Shown here: positions 41,834 through 50,371 of the stretch, in pieces
Position numbering within the stretch: the stretch's first letter is position 1
Layout: every line of letters starts with the position of its first letter
Origin: Protaetiibacter sp.
GTDB lineage: Bacteria > Actinomycetota > Actinomycetes > Actinomycetales > Microbacteriaceae
Length of the DNA stretch: 64,000 nt
Assembly (NCBI GenBank): GCA_030150265.1
Contig: JASLGG010000023.1
Location: 62,001-126,000 of the forward strand
Reading direction: 5' to 3'
Position numbers and translations under genes: made by a program
The notes under the pieces: model-generated
What the model saw: only the letters and a program-made list of their open reading frames with translations
The model's database searches: none
What the model was told of the DNA's origin: nothing

Positions 41834-43590
41834 GCATCCCGGTCGGGGCGCACCCGCGCCCGCAGCTGCGGCGTGCGGGCTTCGAGATCCTCGACGGGTG
41901 GTGGGAGCACGCGTTCACGGATGCCGGGGTGGCGCCCGCCGAGTGGGACGGCCGCATCCGGGTGCCGTTCTCGCCGGAGGCCGAGCTCTCGGGGGTGGGG
42001 CGGCAGCTGCAGCCGCACGAGTCGCTCTGGTACCGCCGCGCGCTCGATGCTCGGGCCGTGCCCGGGCAGCGCACGCTCCTGCACTTCGGCGCCGTGGACC
42101 AGTGGTGCCGGGTGCTCGTCGACGGCATCGAGCTCGCGACCCACCTCGGGGGCTACCTGCCGTTCGCGGTCGACGTGACGGATGCGCTGGGCGGAGGCTC
42201 CGAGCACGAGCTCGTGGTCGAGGTGCGCGACGCGAGCGACACCTCGCATCACTCGGTGGGCAAGCAGCGGCTGAGGCACGGCGGCATCTGGTACACGGCG
42301 CAGTCCGGCATCTGGCAGACGGTGTGGCTCGAGACGGTGCCCGAGACGCACGTGGCGCGCCTCGACATCCGCACCCCCGGCATCCGCGCGGGTCTCGACT
42401 CGGCCCGGCTCGAGCTGCGGGTCGACTCCTCCGACGGGGGCGGGCACCCGGTCGGCGTCGTGGTGCTGGCCGGCGACGAGGTGGTCGCGCGCCTCGACGG
42501 GGTCTCGGACGCCGAGTTCGCGATCGAGATCCCGCACCCCCGCCCGTGGTCGCCCGAGCACCCGTTCCTCTACGACCTCGAGGTGACGCTCGGCGAGGAC
42601 CGCGTCGCGAGCTACGCGGGGCTGCGCAGCGTCGAGGTGCGCCCCGACGCGCGCGGCGTGCCGCGGCTGCACCTCAACGGCGTCCCCTACCCGCATATCG
42701 GCGTGCTCGACCAGGGCTACTGGCCGGGCGGGCTCTACACGGCGCCCGACGACGACGCGCTCGTGCGCGACATCCTCGCCATGAAGGAGCTCGGCTTCAC
42801 GATGCTGCGCAAGCACATCAAGATCGAGCCGCTGCGCTGGTACCACCATTGCGATCGCCTCGGGATGCTGGTCTGGCAGGACATGGTCAACGGCGGCGAG
42901 CGCTACCGCCCCGCGGTGATCACGACGCCGGTGCTCTCGCCGCGCATCCGGTTCTCCGACCGCCGGCATCGCGCCTTCGGGCGCGCGGATGCGGAGGGCC
43001 GGGCCGAGTTCCTGCGCGAGCTCGAGGCGACCGTCGCGCTGCTCCGCACCTCCCCCGCGGTCGTCACCTGGGTGCCGTTCAACGAGGGCTGGGGCCAGTT
43101 CGACGCCGCGCAGGTCGCCGCCCGGGTGCGCGCGCTCGACCCGAGCCGCGTGATCGACCACGCGAGCGGCTGGCACGACCAGGGCGCGGGGGATCTCCGC
43201 AGCCTGCACGTGTACTTCCAGCCGATCCGGCCCGCGCGTTGGTGGGGGCGGGACGGGCGCGCGCTCGTCGTCTCCGAGTTCGGCGGCTACAGCCTGCGCC
43301 CGCCGGGGCACGACTATCCCGAGCGCGAGTTCGGCTATCGCCGGCTCGCCAGCCGCGAGCGGCTCACCGCGGCCTACGAGCGCCTGCACCGCCGCGAGGT
43401 GCTGCCGGCGATCGCGCGCGGCCTGTCGGCGACCGTCTACACGCAGCTCTCCGACGTCGAGGACGAGTCGAACGGCCTCCTCACGGCCGACCGAACGGAG
43501 GTCAAGCTCGACGCGGAGGTCGTGCGCGCGCTCAACGAGGAGTACCGTCGCGTGTTCGACGCGGCCACGAGGGAAGGGAGCACCCCATGA
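41830..43590 (+). CDS. GH2 beta-glycosidase, cytoplasmic
   Basis: 586 residues in the usual GH2 order: sugar-binding jelly roll (about 1-170, SLWYRRALDARAV, LHFGAVDQWCRVLVDG, LGGYLPFAVDVT), immunoglobulin-like domain (170-290), and TIM barrel. The acid/base Glu is in VPFNEGWGQF (Glu near 419) and the nucleophile in VVSEFGGYS (Glu near 483). No signal peptide is present. Short three-domain GH2 proteins include beta-galactosidases, beta-glucuronidases and beta-mannosidases; the sequence here does not decide. It overlaps both neighbours by ATGA and works on the sugar brought in by the MFS protein. Confidence 0.9.
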   Translation: MSIPVGAHPRPQLRRAGFEILDGWWEHAFTDAGVAPAEWDGRIRVPFSPEAELSGVGRQLQPHESLWYRRALDARAVPGQRTLLHFGAVDQWCRVLVDGIELATHLGGYLPFAVDVTDALGGGSEHELVVEVRDASDTSHHSVGKQRLRHGGIWYTAQSGIWQTVWLETVPETHVARLDIRTPGIRAGLDSARLELRVDSSDGGGHPVGVVVLAGDEVVARLDGVSDAEFAIEIPHPRPWSPEHPFLYDLEVTLGEDRVASYAGLRSVEVRPDARGVPRLHLNGVPYPHIGVLDQGYWPGGLYTAPDDDALVRDILAMKELGFTMLRKHIKIEPLRWYHHCDRLGMLVWQDMVNGGERYRPAVITTPVLSPRIRFSDRRHRAFGRADAEGRAEFLRELEATVALLRTSPAVVTWVPFNEGWGQFDAAQVAARVRALDPSRVIDHASGWHDQGAGDLRSLHVYFQPIRPARWWGRDGRALVVSEFGGYSLRPPGHDYPEREFGYRRLASRERLTAAYERLHRREVLPAIARGLSATVYTQLSDVEDESNGLLTADRTEVKLDAEVVRALNEEYRRVFDAATREGSTP

Positions 43591-44588
43591 CCGTCACGCC
43601 CGAGCGCGAGCTCATCGCGCCCATCGCGCTGTGCCTGCCGAACGGCGACCTCAATCCCGACGCCGTCGGCTGGAGTCGAACGCCGCTGCACGACACCTCC
43701 GGCATCGGGCGCGGCATCCGGGATCGCGGGCGGAACAAGCGCTGGGAGTACTGGGCCGTCGTGTCGCCCACCCACATCGTGTCGCTCACGGTGTCGTCGC
43801 TCGACTACGCGGCGGTGCACGGCTTCTGGGTGCGCGACCGGCGCACCGGCGAGACGATCGACCGCGGACGGGTGGGCGCACCGTGGTCGGCGACCCTGCC
43901 GCCCTCGCTCGGAGACGGGCCGGCGCGCGCGCGGATGCGCGGGCTCGACATCGCGATCGAGGAGATGGAGGGCGGCACCCGCCTGCGCGCCACAGCCGAG
44001 GATCTCGAGGTCGACATCGTCGCGGAGCTGCCGGATGCCCACGAGTCGCTCGCGGTCGTGGTTCCGTGGTCGAAGCGCCGCTTCCAGTACACCGTGAAGG
44101 ACGTGACGCGGCCCGCGCACGGCCGGGTCACGGTGCGCGGCGAGACGACCGAGCTCGCGGACGCCTGGGCCGTGCTCGACCACGGCCGGGGCCGCTGGGC
44201 GCACGACGTGCGGTGGAACTGGGGCGCGGCCGTCGGCCGCACCTCCGGGCACCTCGTCGGGCTGCAGTTCGGCGCCCGCTGGACGGAGGGCACCGGCATG
44301 ACCGAGAACGCGCTCGTCGTCGACGGGCGCGTCACCAAGATCTCCGAGCAGCTGCGCTGGGAGTACGACCTCGAGCGCCCGCTCGAGCCGTGGCGCATCG
44401 TCGGCACCGACGTCGACGTGACGCTCATGCCGGAGTACGACCACGCCTCCCGCACGAACCTGGGCATCATCGGCACCCGTGGCGACCAGGTGTTCGGCGT
44501 CTTCGACGGCTGGATCCGGGTCGACGGCGAGCGCATCGGGGTCGAGGGGCTCTTCGGCTGGGCGGAGGACGTCGCCAACCGCTGGTGA
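43587..44588 (+). CDS. DUF2804-family protein
   Basis: 333 residues. The N-terminal PIALCLPNGDLNPDAVGWSR and RNKRWEYWAVVSPTHIVSLT, with GRGRWAHDVRWNWGAAVGR in the middle, are typical of DUF2804, a family of beta-rich proteins without assigned function. There is no signal peptide. Being the last gene of a tightly coupled MFS-GH2 operon suggests an accessory role in sugar processing, such as an epimerase or carbohydrate-binding enzyme; it is not explained by known chemistry. Large inverted repeats follow the stop. Confidence 0.75.
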   Translation: MTVTPERELIAPIALCLPNGDLNPDAVGWSRTPLHDTSGIGRGIRDRGRNKRWEYWAVVSPTHIVSLTVSSLDYAAVHGFWVRDRRTGETIDRGRVGAPWSATLPPSLGDGPARARMRGLDIAIEEMEGGTRLRATAEDLEVDIVAELPDAHESLAVVVPWSKRRFQYTVKDVTRPAHGRVTVRGETTELADAWAVLDHGRGRWAHDVRWNWGAAVGRTSGHLVGLQFGARWTEGTGMTENALVVDGRVTKISEQLRWEYDLERPLEPWRIVGTDVDVTLMPEYDHASRTNLGIIGTRGDQVFGVFDGWIRVDGERIGVEGLFGWAEDVANRW

Positions 44589-44927
44589 GGCGCTGTGCTG
44601 GGTGCAGAAGCAGGCTGAGACGGGAGGCTCTCGGCGCTCTGGGCGGTATCGGTGCCGGTTGAGCCTGCTTCTGCGGCGCTCTCACGAGGCATCGGCCGCG
44701 GCGGGCATCACCTGGTGGCTCGAACTCACGGACGGCGGCGGCATGGTCGTCAAATACCTGCGCATCATCTACGGGCCCGGCTACACCGAGGCGGACGACC
44801 TCGTGCGGTTGCGCGAGAGCGCGATACCGGGCACAAGCGCTCGCTCGGGGCGCGCGAGCACGCGAGCGCTACCCGTTCTGGCGAGCGCTGTCGCTGCAGC
44901 GACCGCGCTCGCCAGTTCCGGTAGCGC
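44589..44927. other. 339-base non-coding stretch rich in inverted repeats
   Basis: No convincing gene. It contains two large hairpins (listed separately). Between them a reading frame around 44690-44823 encodes GITWWLELTDGGGMVVKYL and then IIYGPGYTEADDLVRLRE, with protein-like composition but no start or ribosome-binding site; it may be a relic of a lost gene. The end is a run of GCGCTCGC/GCGAGCGC elements. Confidence 0.5.
44604..44674. terminator. Inverted repeat after the DUF2804 gene
   Basis: GCAGAAGCAGGCT (44604-44616) and AGCCTGCTTCTGC (44662-44674) are perfect 13-base arms separated by 45 bases, starting 15 bases after the stop. It could be a terminator or the footprint of a small mobile element. 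Confidence 0.5.
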
Positions 44928-44929
44928 TC
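44864..44929. terminator. Long nested hairpin at the end of the giant secreted-protein gene
   Basis: Outer arms GAGCGCTACC (44864-44873) / GGTAGCGCTC (44920-44929), inner arms CTGGCGAGCGC (44878-44888) / GCGCTCGCCAG (44905-44915), and an innermost palindrome TCGCTGCAGCGA (44891-44902). The stop codon of the gene on the minus strand lies in the outer arm. A strong bidirectional terminator between convergent operons is likely. Confidence 0.7.
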
Positions 44930-47900
44930 ACGGCATACGGCGACGGATGCCGCCTACGCGCTCGGAGCGCGACGGCGCGCTGCCGCCCGGGAGCGTCGCG
45001 GGCTCGTCCGGCGCCTGCGTGGGAGCCGGGGCCGGGGCGGGAGCCGACGCGGTCGGAGCCGGAGCCGCGCCGTCCGTCGCCTCGGCGTCCGGGAGCACCG
45101 CATCCGGTGCCACCAGCGCATCCGTCATCGGCGCCGCCAGCCGGTTCGCCGTGGGCGCCGACGCGATCACCTCCATGGCGTTGAGGTAGGCGTAGGAGCC
45201 CTGCATGACCGTCAGGTCGATCCACACCTGCCCGAAGGCGTCGGGACGGATGCCCGAGACCACCGCGATCCTGTTGTCATTGCCGTGCTTGGTGCCGTCC
45301 TGGCTGATGTTCGCGCCGCTCGTGGTGAGCAGGGCCGAGCCGGAGTTGGCGCCGTAGACGGCGTACTCGGTGACGCGGGTCTCGGTGGCCGAGCGGGAGC
45401 CGAAGAAGCGGAACTCGTACTCCTGGTTCGGATCGAGGCCCGTCATCATGAGGCCGCCGGGCAGGTCGTCGTCACTGCCGCCCCACTTGCCGTCGGCGCT
45501 CGAGTAGAAGAAGTCCTCGGTCGCGGTGGCGACCCCGAGCTCTCCGAGCAGCCCCGCATCCGGAGCGAGCAGCCCACCTGTCGTCTTGCCGTTCGCCCGG
45601 AAGCCGGCCGCGATCGTCATGCCGATGTGCGTGTCGCGCCCCGTGCTGTCGACGAGCCCGGCGATGTGCTCGCCGACGTTGACGAGGTCGCCGCCCGTGG
45701 TCGGCACCCAGTTGTTCCAGTGGTTGCCGTTCGCGTCGACGTTCGTCGGGTCGCCCTCGGAGGGATTGCTCGGCCCGAAGTCGAAGAACAGCTTCTCGCC
45801 GGCGTGCAGCGTCGCGGGGTTCGCGGTCGCCGCCTTGTTCGGCGGCACGACCGCCGCGAGCGCCGGGCGCACCATCTCGACCCACTTGGCGTAGCCCGCG
45901 CGGGTCATGTGCAGGCTGTCGACGTAGTACGAGGCGAAGAGCGCCGGATCGGTGTCCCGCACGTTCTCGAAGTACGTCGCCGCGTCGATGTAGTGCAGCT
46001 TGCCGCTCGTGTCGGCCGCGATCTCCGCCTTGATGAGCGCGTTCGTCTGCATGCGCACCGCGTTGAGCCCGACGTTGCCCGGGTTCGGCGTGATGCTGAT
46101 CCAGAAGAAGTCGCTGCCCGGCGAGTTCGCGCGCATGTTGGTCACGAACTTGCGGTACTCGTTCAGCACGTGCGCGGCCGACTGCCCGCCGTTGAGGTCG
46201 TTCGTCCCGGCCCACATCACGATCGCGCGAGGCTGGTAGGGCCACGCCACCCACGGCGAGTAGTCGTTCACGCCCGTCAGCCACGAGCCGCCCCAGCCGC
46301 GCTGGATCACGTTGTAGTCGGCGAAGTCGCGCGTGAGCGTCTCCCAGCGGCGGATGCTCGAGCTGCCGATGAACAGCACCGAGTCGTCCGCGAGCGGGTC
46401 GGCGGCGTCCTGCGACACCCAGCGCTGCACCTCGGCGGGCACCGGCGTGAGCGCCGTGCCGCCCGTGATCTCGAGGAAGCCGAGGTAGCCGAAGGTGTCC
46501 TCCCGTGCGCTCACCTTGAGCTGCAGCTTGCCGGTGCTGTCGGGCTGCGCGCCCTGGATCACGGCGATCGTGCTGTTGTTGCCGTTGTAGCCGCCGACGC
46601 CGATCCCGGTGCCGGAGGTCTGCAGCACCGCCTCCTGCGTGCCGTTGGCGCCCGTCACGGTGTAGGCGGTCTTGCGCACGCCCGTCGCGTCGCGGGTGCC
46701 GAAGAAGCGCAGGTCGTACATGCGCCAGGGGTCGAGGCCGCTCAGGGTGAGGGTCGCCGTGCCGCTGCTCTGCACGAAGAAGTAGTCCTCCGTCGCCGAG
46801 GCGATCGCGTACTCGCCGAGCAGCGCCGGGCTCGGGTTCTTGAGCCCGCCCGTGGTGAGGCCGTTCGAGAGCCAGTTGGCGCTCGACATCGTGACCCCGG
46901 TCGTGGTGGCGGTGCCCGCCGTGGTGCGCAGCTGCGACACCGCGAGCCCGTTCGGCACCTTGTTGGCGGGCGACGCGCCGCCCACCCAGGTCACGTTGTT
47001 CCAGTGGCGGCCGTTGGCATCCGGGCTCGCCGTCGCGTGCCCGTTGGTCACGTCGTCGGGGCCGAAGTCGATGCGCACCGACTGCCCCTCCGCGAGGGTC
47101 ACGTTCGAGAACGCCACCTTGAGCAGGCCGTCGTAGCTCTGGAAGGTGTACTTCCGCGCGTCGACGGTCACCGTCTGACTGCGATCGGCCACGGAGTCCG
47201 GAATCCCGGTGAGCGTGTCGCGCGAGGTGACCCCGACGAGCACGTCGTACCAGATGCCGGCCTTCGTGAGCGCCGAGACATCCGCCGTGAAGCGCAGCTG
47301 GCCCGCGGTCGTCGCGCTGTTGGGCACGTCGATCGTCTGGCCGCCGCCGGAGCCGGTGAAGAGCCGCAGGAACACGTCGGAGTTGTCGGTGCGGGTCACG
47401 GTCCCGGTGAGCGTCAGCGTCGGCACGCCGGCCACCGCGGTGATCGTCGCGCTCGTGATCGTCGTGACCGGCGAGCTGTCGGCGAAGGTCACCTTGAGGT
47501 CGTTGAGCCAGCTCTTGAACGCGTAGGCCCGATCCCCGACGGTGATCGTCTGGCTCAGGTCCGCGACGCTCGGCGTGAGGTCGGTGAGCTGCCCGGTCGT
47601 GGTGACCCCGACGAGCAGGTCGTACCAGGTGCCGGGCTCGGTGAGCCGGGCCAGGTCGTACTCGAACAGCAGCACGCCCTCGGTGGTCGAGGTGTTCGGC
47701 ACGTTCACCGTCTGCGCGGAGGTGCGGATGCGCAGGAAGGTGTCGGCGTTGGCCGCGCCGGCGACCGTGCCGGTCGCCCGCAGGGTCGCGGCGCCCGAGA
47801 CCTCCATCAGCTCGACTCGGCTGACCGCCGCCACGACGTTCACGAACGCGACCTTGAGGTCGCCCCCGTACTCGTGGAAGGCGTAGGCGCGGGCGTTCGC

Positions 47901-50360
47901 GGTGAGCGAGGTCGTCAGGTCGGCGAGCGCCTGGTCGAGGTCGACGAGCCGGCCCGTCGAGGTGACGCCCAGCACGAGGTCGTACCAGGTTCCCGCCTCG
48001 GTCAGGGCCGAGAGGTCGGCGGCGAACTCCAGCTGGCCCTCGGTCGCGGCGGTGTTGGGCACGTCGATCGTCTGGGCGCCCGAGCGGATGCGCAGGAAGG
48101 TGTCGGCGTTCACGGTGCCGGTGAAGGTGCCCGCCACCCGCAGGGTGGGGGTGCCCGCGACATCCGCGATCTCGACGGTCGTCGGCGCGAAGGCGACCGC
48201 GGCGTCCTCGAACGCCACCTTGAGCTGGCCGTTCCACTCGTGGAAGGCGTAGTCGCGCCCGCCCGAGCCGAGGGTCTGCGTGAGGTCGGCCACCGCGGCG
48301 CTCACGTCGGTGAACTGCTGCGTCGAGGCCATGCCGGTGAGCACGTCGTACCAGCTGCCGGGCCGGGTGAGGCCGGCGAGCGGGACCTCGAAGCGCACGG
48401 TGCCGGCGCCGAGCGGCGTCGCCGCCACGTCGACGAGCTCGGCACCCGAGCGGATGCGCAGCCGCACATCCCCCGCCGCCGCGCGGTCGAGCGTCCCCTC
48501 CACGCGCAGGGTCGCCGTGCCCGCCACGTCGACGAGCTGCGCCGAGCTGACGATCACGCCGCCGGGGATCGCGTCGAACGCGACCTTGAGCTGGCCGTTC
48601 CACTCCCGGAAGCCGTAGTCGCGGTGGTCGGCGGTGAGGGTCTGCGTCATGGTCGCGGCGCTCGCCGGGAAGTCGGTGAGCCGCCCGGTCGAGATCTGGT
48701 GGAACACGACGTCGTACCAGGTGCCGGAGCTCGTGAGCTGGGCGAGCGGGAACACGAAGCGGAAGGCGCCCGCCGTCGTGCTCGTGTTCGCGACATCCGC
48801 CACCGTGCCGCCGCCCGTGCGGATGCGCAGGGCCGCGTCGCCGCGGGAGACGCCGACGAGCGAGCCGGTCGCGACGAGCGAGGGCGTGCCGCCGACGGTG
48901 GTCAGCTCGACGGTCGCGTTCGCGAACGGCTTCGCGTCGAAGAACACCTTGAGCAGGCCGTCGTAGTCGGCGAAGGCGTAGGTGCGCGACGCGGTCGCGA
49001 CCCACTGGCGCATGTCGCGCACCGAGAGTGTCGAGATCGGGCTCGTGCTGTCGTCGCGCGGGTCGAGGAACTCGACGTCGTACCAGACGGAGGCCTGGTC
49101 GAGCTGAGCGAGGTCGAGCGTGTAGGTGAAGGCACGCGCGGATGCGGCGCGGTCGGCGACGACGTGGCGCTCGCCGGTCGCGTCCTTCACGACGAGGCGG
49201 TAGCCGACATCCGCCGCGTCCGGCGCGAAGGCGCCCGAGACGGTGAGCGCGGCGCTCGCGCCGCTGCGGGAGAGGGTCACGTCGAGGCGCTCGTAGACGA
49301 GGTCGACGCGGGTCAGCTGGAGCGCCTCCGCGCGGCGCAGGCCGAACACGCCGCGGTCGGCGACGAGGCGCTGCGCCATGTCGACGCCGCTCGCGTCGAG
49401 CGACCACTCGAGGGTCGCGCCGTCCTCGGCGAGGAACACCGCGAGGTCGCTGTAGCCCTCGCGCAGCTCGGACGCCGGCACCACGAAGCGGAAGCGCCCG
49501 GATGCGTCGTCGACGGTGCTGTCGACGAAGAAGGTCGAGCCGGGGTCGGCGGCGTCGAAGGAGCCGACCCGCAGCCGGTGCGTGCGCTCGACCTCGCCCT
49601 GCCGGGCGCCGAGGAAGCCGCTGATGACGTAGCTCGGCGTGCCGTCGATCCTCGTGAGCTGCACGGCGAGCTGCCCCTGCTCGGCGCGCGTGACGAGGGG
49701 CGACGACACGAACGTCGAGTCGCCTCCGTGACCCGTGAAGACGAGGAAGTAGTAGGGCAGAGCGGGGTCCGCGTCGTCGACGCGGTAGCTCGTCTCGGTG
49801 ATCGGGAGGCTCTCGGCGAGCGGCGTCGCGGCGTCGTCGAACACGGCGCTCGCGCTGCGGTAGACGTTCTTGCCCTCGGGGTCGACGTAGGAGCTCCACG
49901 AGCTGTCGCCCGCCTGGTCGAACTCGATGTGCGGCGTCTCGCCGTCCAGCCACACGCGCGGCGCCATCGCCGGGATCGTGACGGTCCCGGTGGCGTGCTC
50001 GCCACCCGCGCCGACCCACAGGAAGTGGTCTCCCGCCGCGAGCCGGGTGGTGTCGAGCCGGATGCGGTCGCCCTCGACCGTGAAGGTCGCGTCGACCGCG
50101 TCCTTCTCGCGGTAGTCGGGGGTTTCGGTGAGCTGCACCGAGAGGTCGGCGGCATCCGCGTCGATGCCCTCCGGCACGGCGAAGCTCAGCTGGTAGCTGT
50201 CGGAGCCCTGCTGCACGACGCGCAGCTCGTGCACGCCGGCCGCCACGTACTGCTCCGCGGGGGCGGATGCGGCGAGGCTCAGCGCCCAGGCGACGCCGCC
50301 GGCGATGAGGGCGGCGCCGGCGACGGCGCCGGCACCGATGAGGAGGGTCTTGCGGTTCAC
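44928..50360 (-). CDS. Giant secreted protein: six ~115-residue repeats plus SGNH hydrolase domain
   Basis: 1810 residues from GTG with AGGAG eight bases upstream. Residues 1-33 are a signal peptide or anchor. About 40-380 are beta-rich. From about 385 to 1085 six repeats each hold a WYDV/WYDL motif, a QT-L-x-R-x-YAF strand and an LKV-x-F ending. A domain beginning RIDFGPDDVTNG (near 1095) recurs as FFDFGPSNPSEGD (near 1523), both with an HWNN motif. Between them lies an SGNH/GDSL hydrolase with LFIGSSSIRRW (Ser near 1330), VMWAGTNDLN and DSLHMTRAGY (catalytic Asp/His). The tail is Ala/Pro-rich and basic, without an LPxTG sorting signal. It probably binds and deacetylates a polysaccharide at the cell surface; it is next to a GH30 lipoprotein gene. 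Confidence 0.8.
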   Translation of the reverse strand: MNRKTLLIGAGAVAGAALIAGGVAWALSLAASAPAEQYVAAGVHELRVVQQGSDSYQLSFAVPEGIDADAADLSVQLTETPDYREKDAVDATFTVEGDRIRLDTTRLAAGDHFLWVGAGGEHATGTVTIPAMAPRVWLDGETPHIEFDQAGDSSWSSYVDPEGKNVYRSASAVFDDAATPLAESLPITETSYRVDDADPALPYYFLVFTGHGGDSTFVSSPLVTRAEQGQLAVQLTRIDGTPSYVISGFLGARQGEVERTHRLRVGSFDAADPGSTFFVDSTVDDASGRFRFVVPASELREGYSDLAVFLAEDGATLEWSLDASGVDMAQRLVADRGVFGLRRAEALQLTRVDLVYERLDVTLSRSGASAALTVSGAFAPDAADVGYRLVVKDATGERHVVADRAASARAFTYTLDLAQLDQASVWYDVEFLDPRDDSTSPISTLSVRDMRQWVATASRTYAFADYDGLLKVFFDAKPFANATVELTTVGGTPSLVATGSLVGVSRGDAALRIRTGGGTVADVANTSTTAGAFRFVFPLAQLTSSGTWYDVVFHQISTGRLTDFPASAATMTQTLTADHRDYGFREWNGQLKVAFDAIPGGVIVSSAQLVDVAGTATLRVEGTLDRAAAGDVRLRIRSGAELVDVAATPLGAGTVRFEVPLAGLTRPGSWYDVLTGMASTQQFTDVSAAVADLTQTLGSGGRDYAFHEWNGQLKVAFEDAAVAFAPTTVEIADVAGTPTLRVAGTFTGTVNADTFLRIRSGAQTIDVPNTAATEGQLEFAADLSALTEAGTWYDLVLGVTSTGRLVDLDQALADLTTSLTANARAYAFHEYGGDLKVAFVNVVAAVSRVELMEVSGAATLRATGTVAGAANADTFLRIRTSAQTVNVPNTSTTEGVLLFEYDLARLTEPGTWYDLLVGVTTTGQLTDLTPSVADLSQTITVGDRAYAFKSWLNDLKVTFADSSPVTTITSATITAVAGVPTLTLTGTVTRTDNSDVFLRLFTGSGGGQTIDVPNSATTAGQLRFTADVSALTKAGIWYDVLVGVTSRDTLTGIPDSVADRSQTVTVDARKYTFQSYDGLLKVAFSNVTLAEGQSVRIDFGPDDVTNGHATASPDANGRHWNNVTWVGGASPANKVPNGLAVSQLRTTAGTATTTGVTMSSANWLSNGLTTGGLKNPSPALLGEYAIASATEDYFFVQSSGTATLTLSGLDPWRMYDLRFFGTRDATGVRKTAYTVTGANGTQEAVLQTSGTGIGVGGYNGNNSTIAVIQGAQPDSTGKLQLKVSAREDTFGYLGFLEITGGTALTPVPAEVQRWVSQDAADPLADDSVLFIGSSSIRRWETLTRDFADYNVIQRGWGGSWLTGVNDYSPWVAWPYQPRAIVMWAGTNDLNGGQSAAHVLNEYRKFVTNMRANSPGSDFFWISITPNPGNVGLNAVRMQTNALIKAEIAADTSGKLHYIDAATYFENVRDTDPALFASYYVDSLHMTRAGYAKWVEMVRPALAAVVPPNKAATANPATLHAGEKLFFDFGPSNPSEGDPTNVDANGNHWNNWVPTTGGDLVNVGEHIAGLVDSTGRDTHIGMTIAAGFRANGKTTGGLLAPDAGLLGELGVATATEDFFYSSADGKWGGSDDDLPGGLMMTGLDPNQEYEFRFFGSRSATETRVTEYAVYGANSGSALLTTSGANISQDGTKHGNDNRIAVVSGIRPDAFGQVWIDLTVMQGSYAYLNAMEVIASAPTANRLAAPMTDALVAPDAVLPDAEATDGAAPAPTASAPAPAPAPTQAPDEPATLPGGSAPSRSERVGGIRRRMP

Positions 50361-50371
50361 TGTTCGGGCTC

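Noticed and set aside
44690..44823. Short protein-like frame as a real gene
   Set aside because: It has no start codon with ribosome-binding site and is bounded by inverted repeats; treated as a possible relic only.
44928..45060. LPxTG-type wall sorting signal at the C-terminus of the giant secreted protein
   Set aside because: The tail contains LPGGS but no LPxTG, no following hydrophobic helix, and ends within 20 residues.
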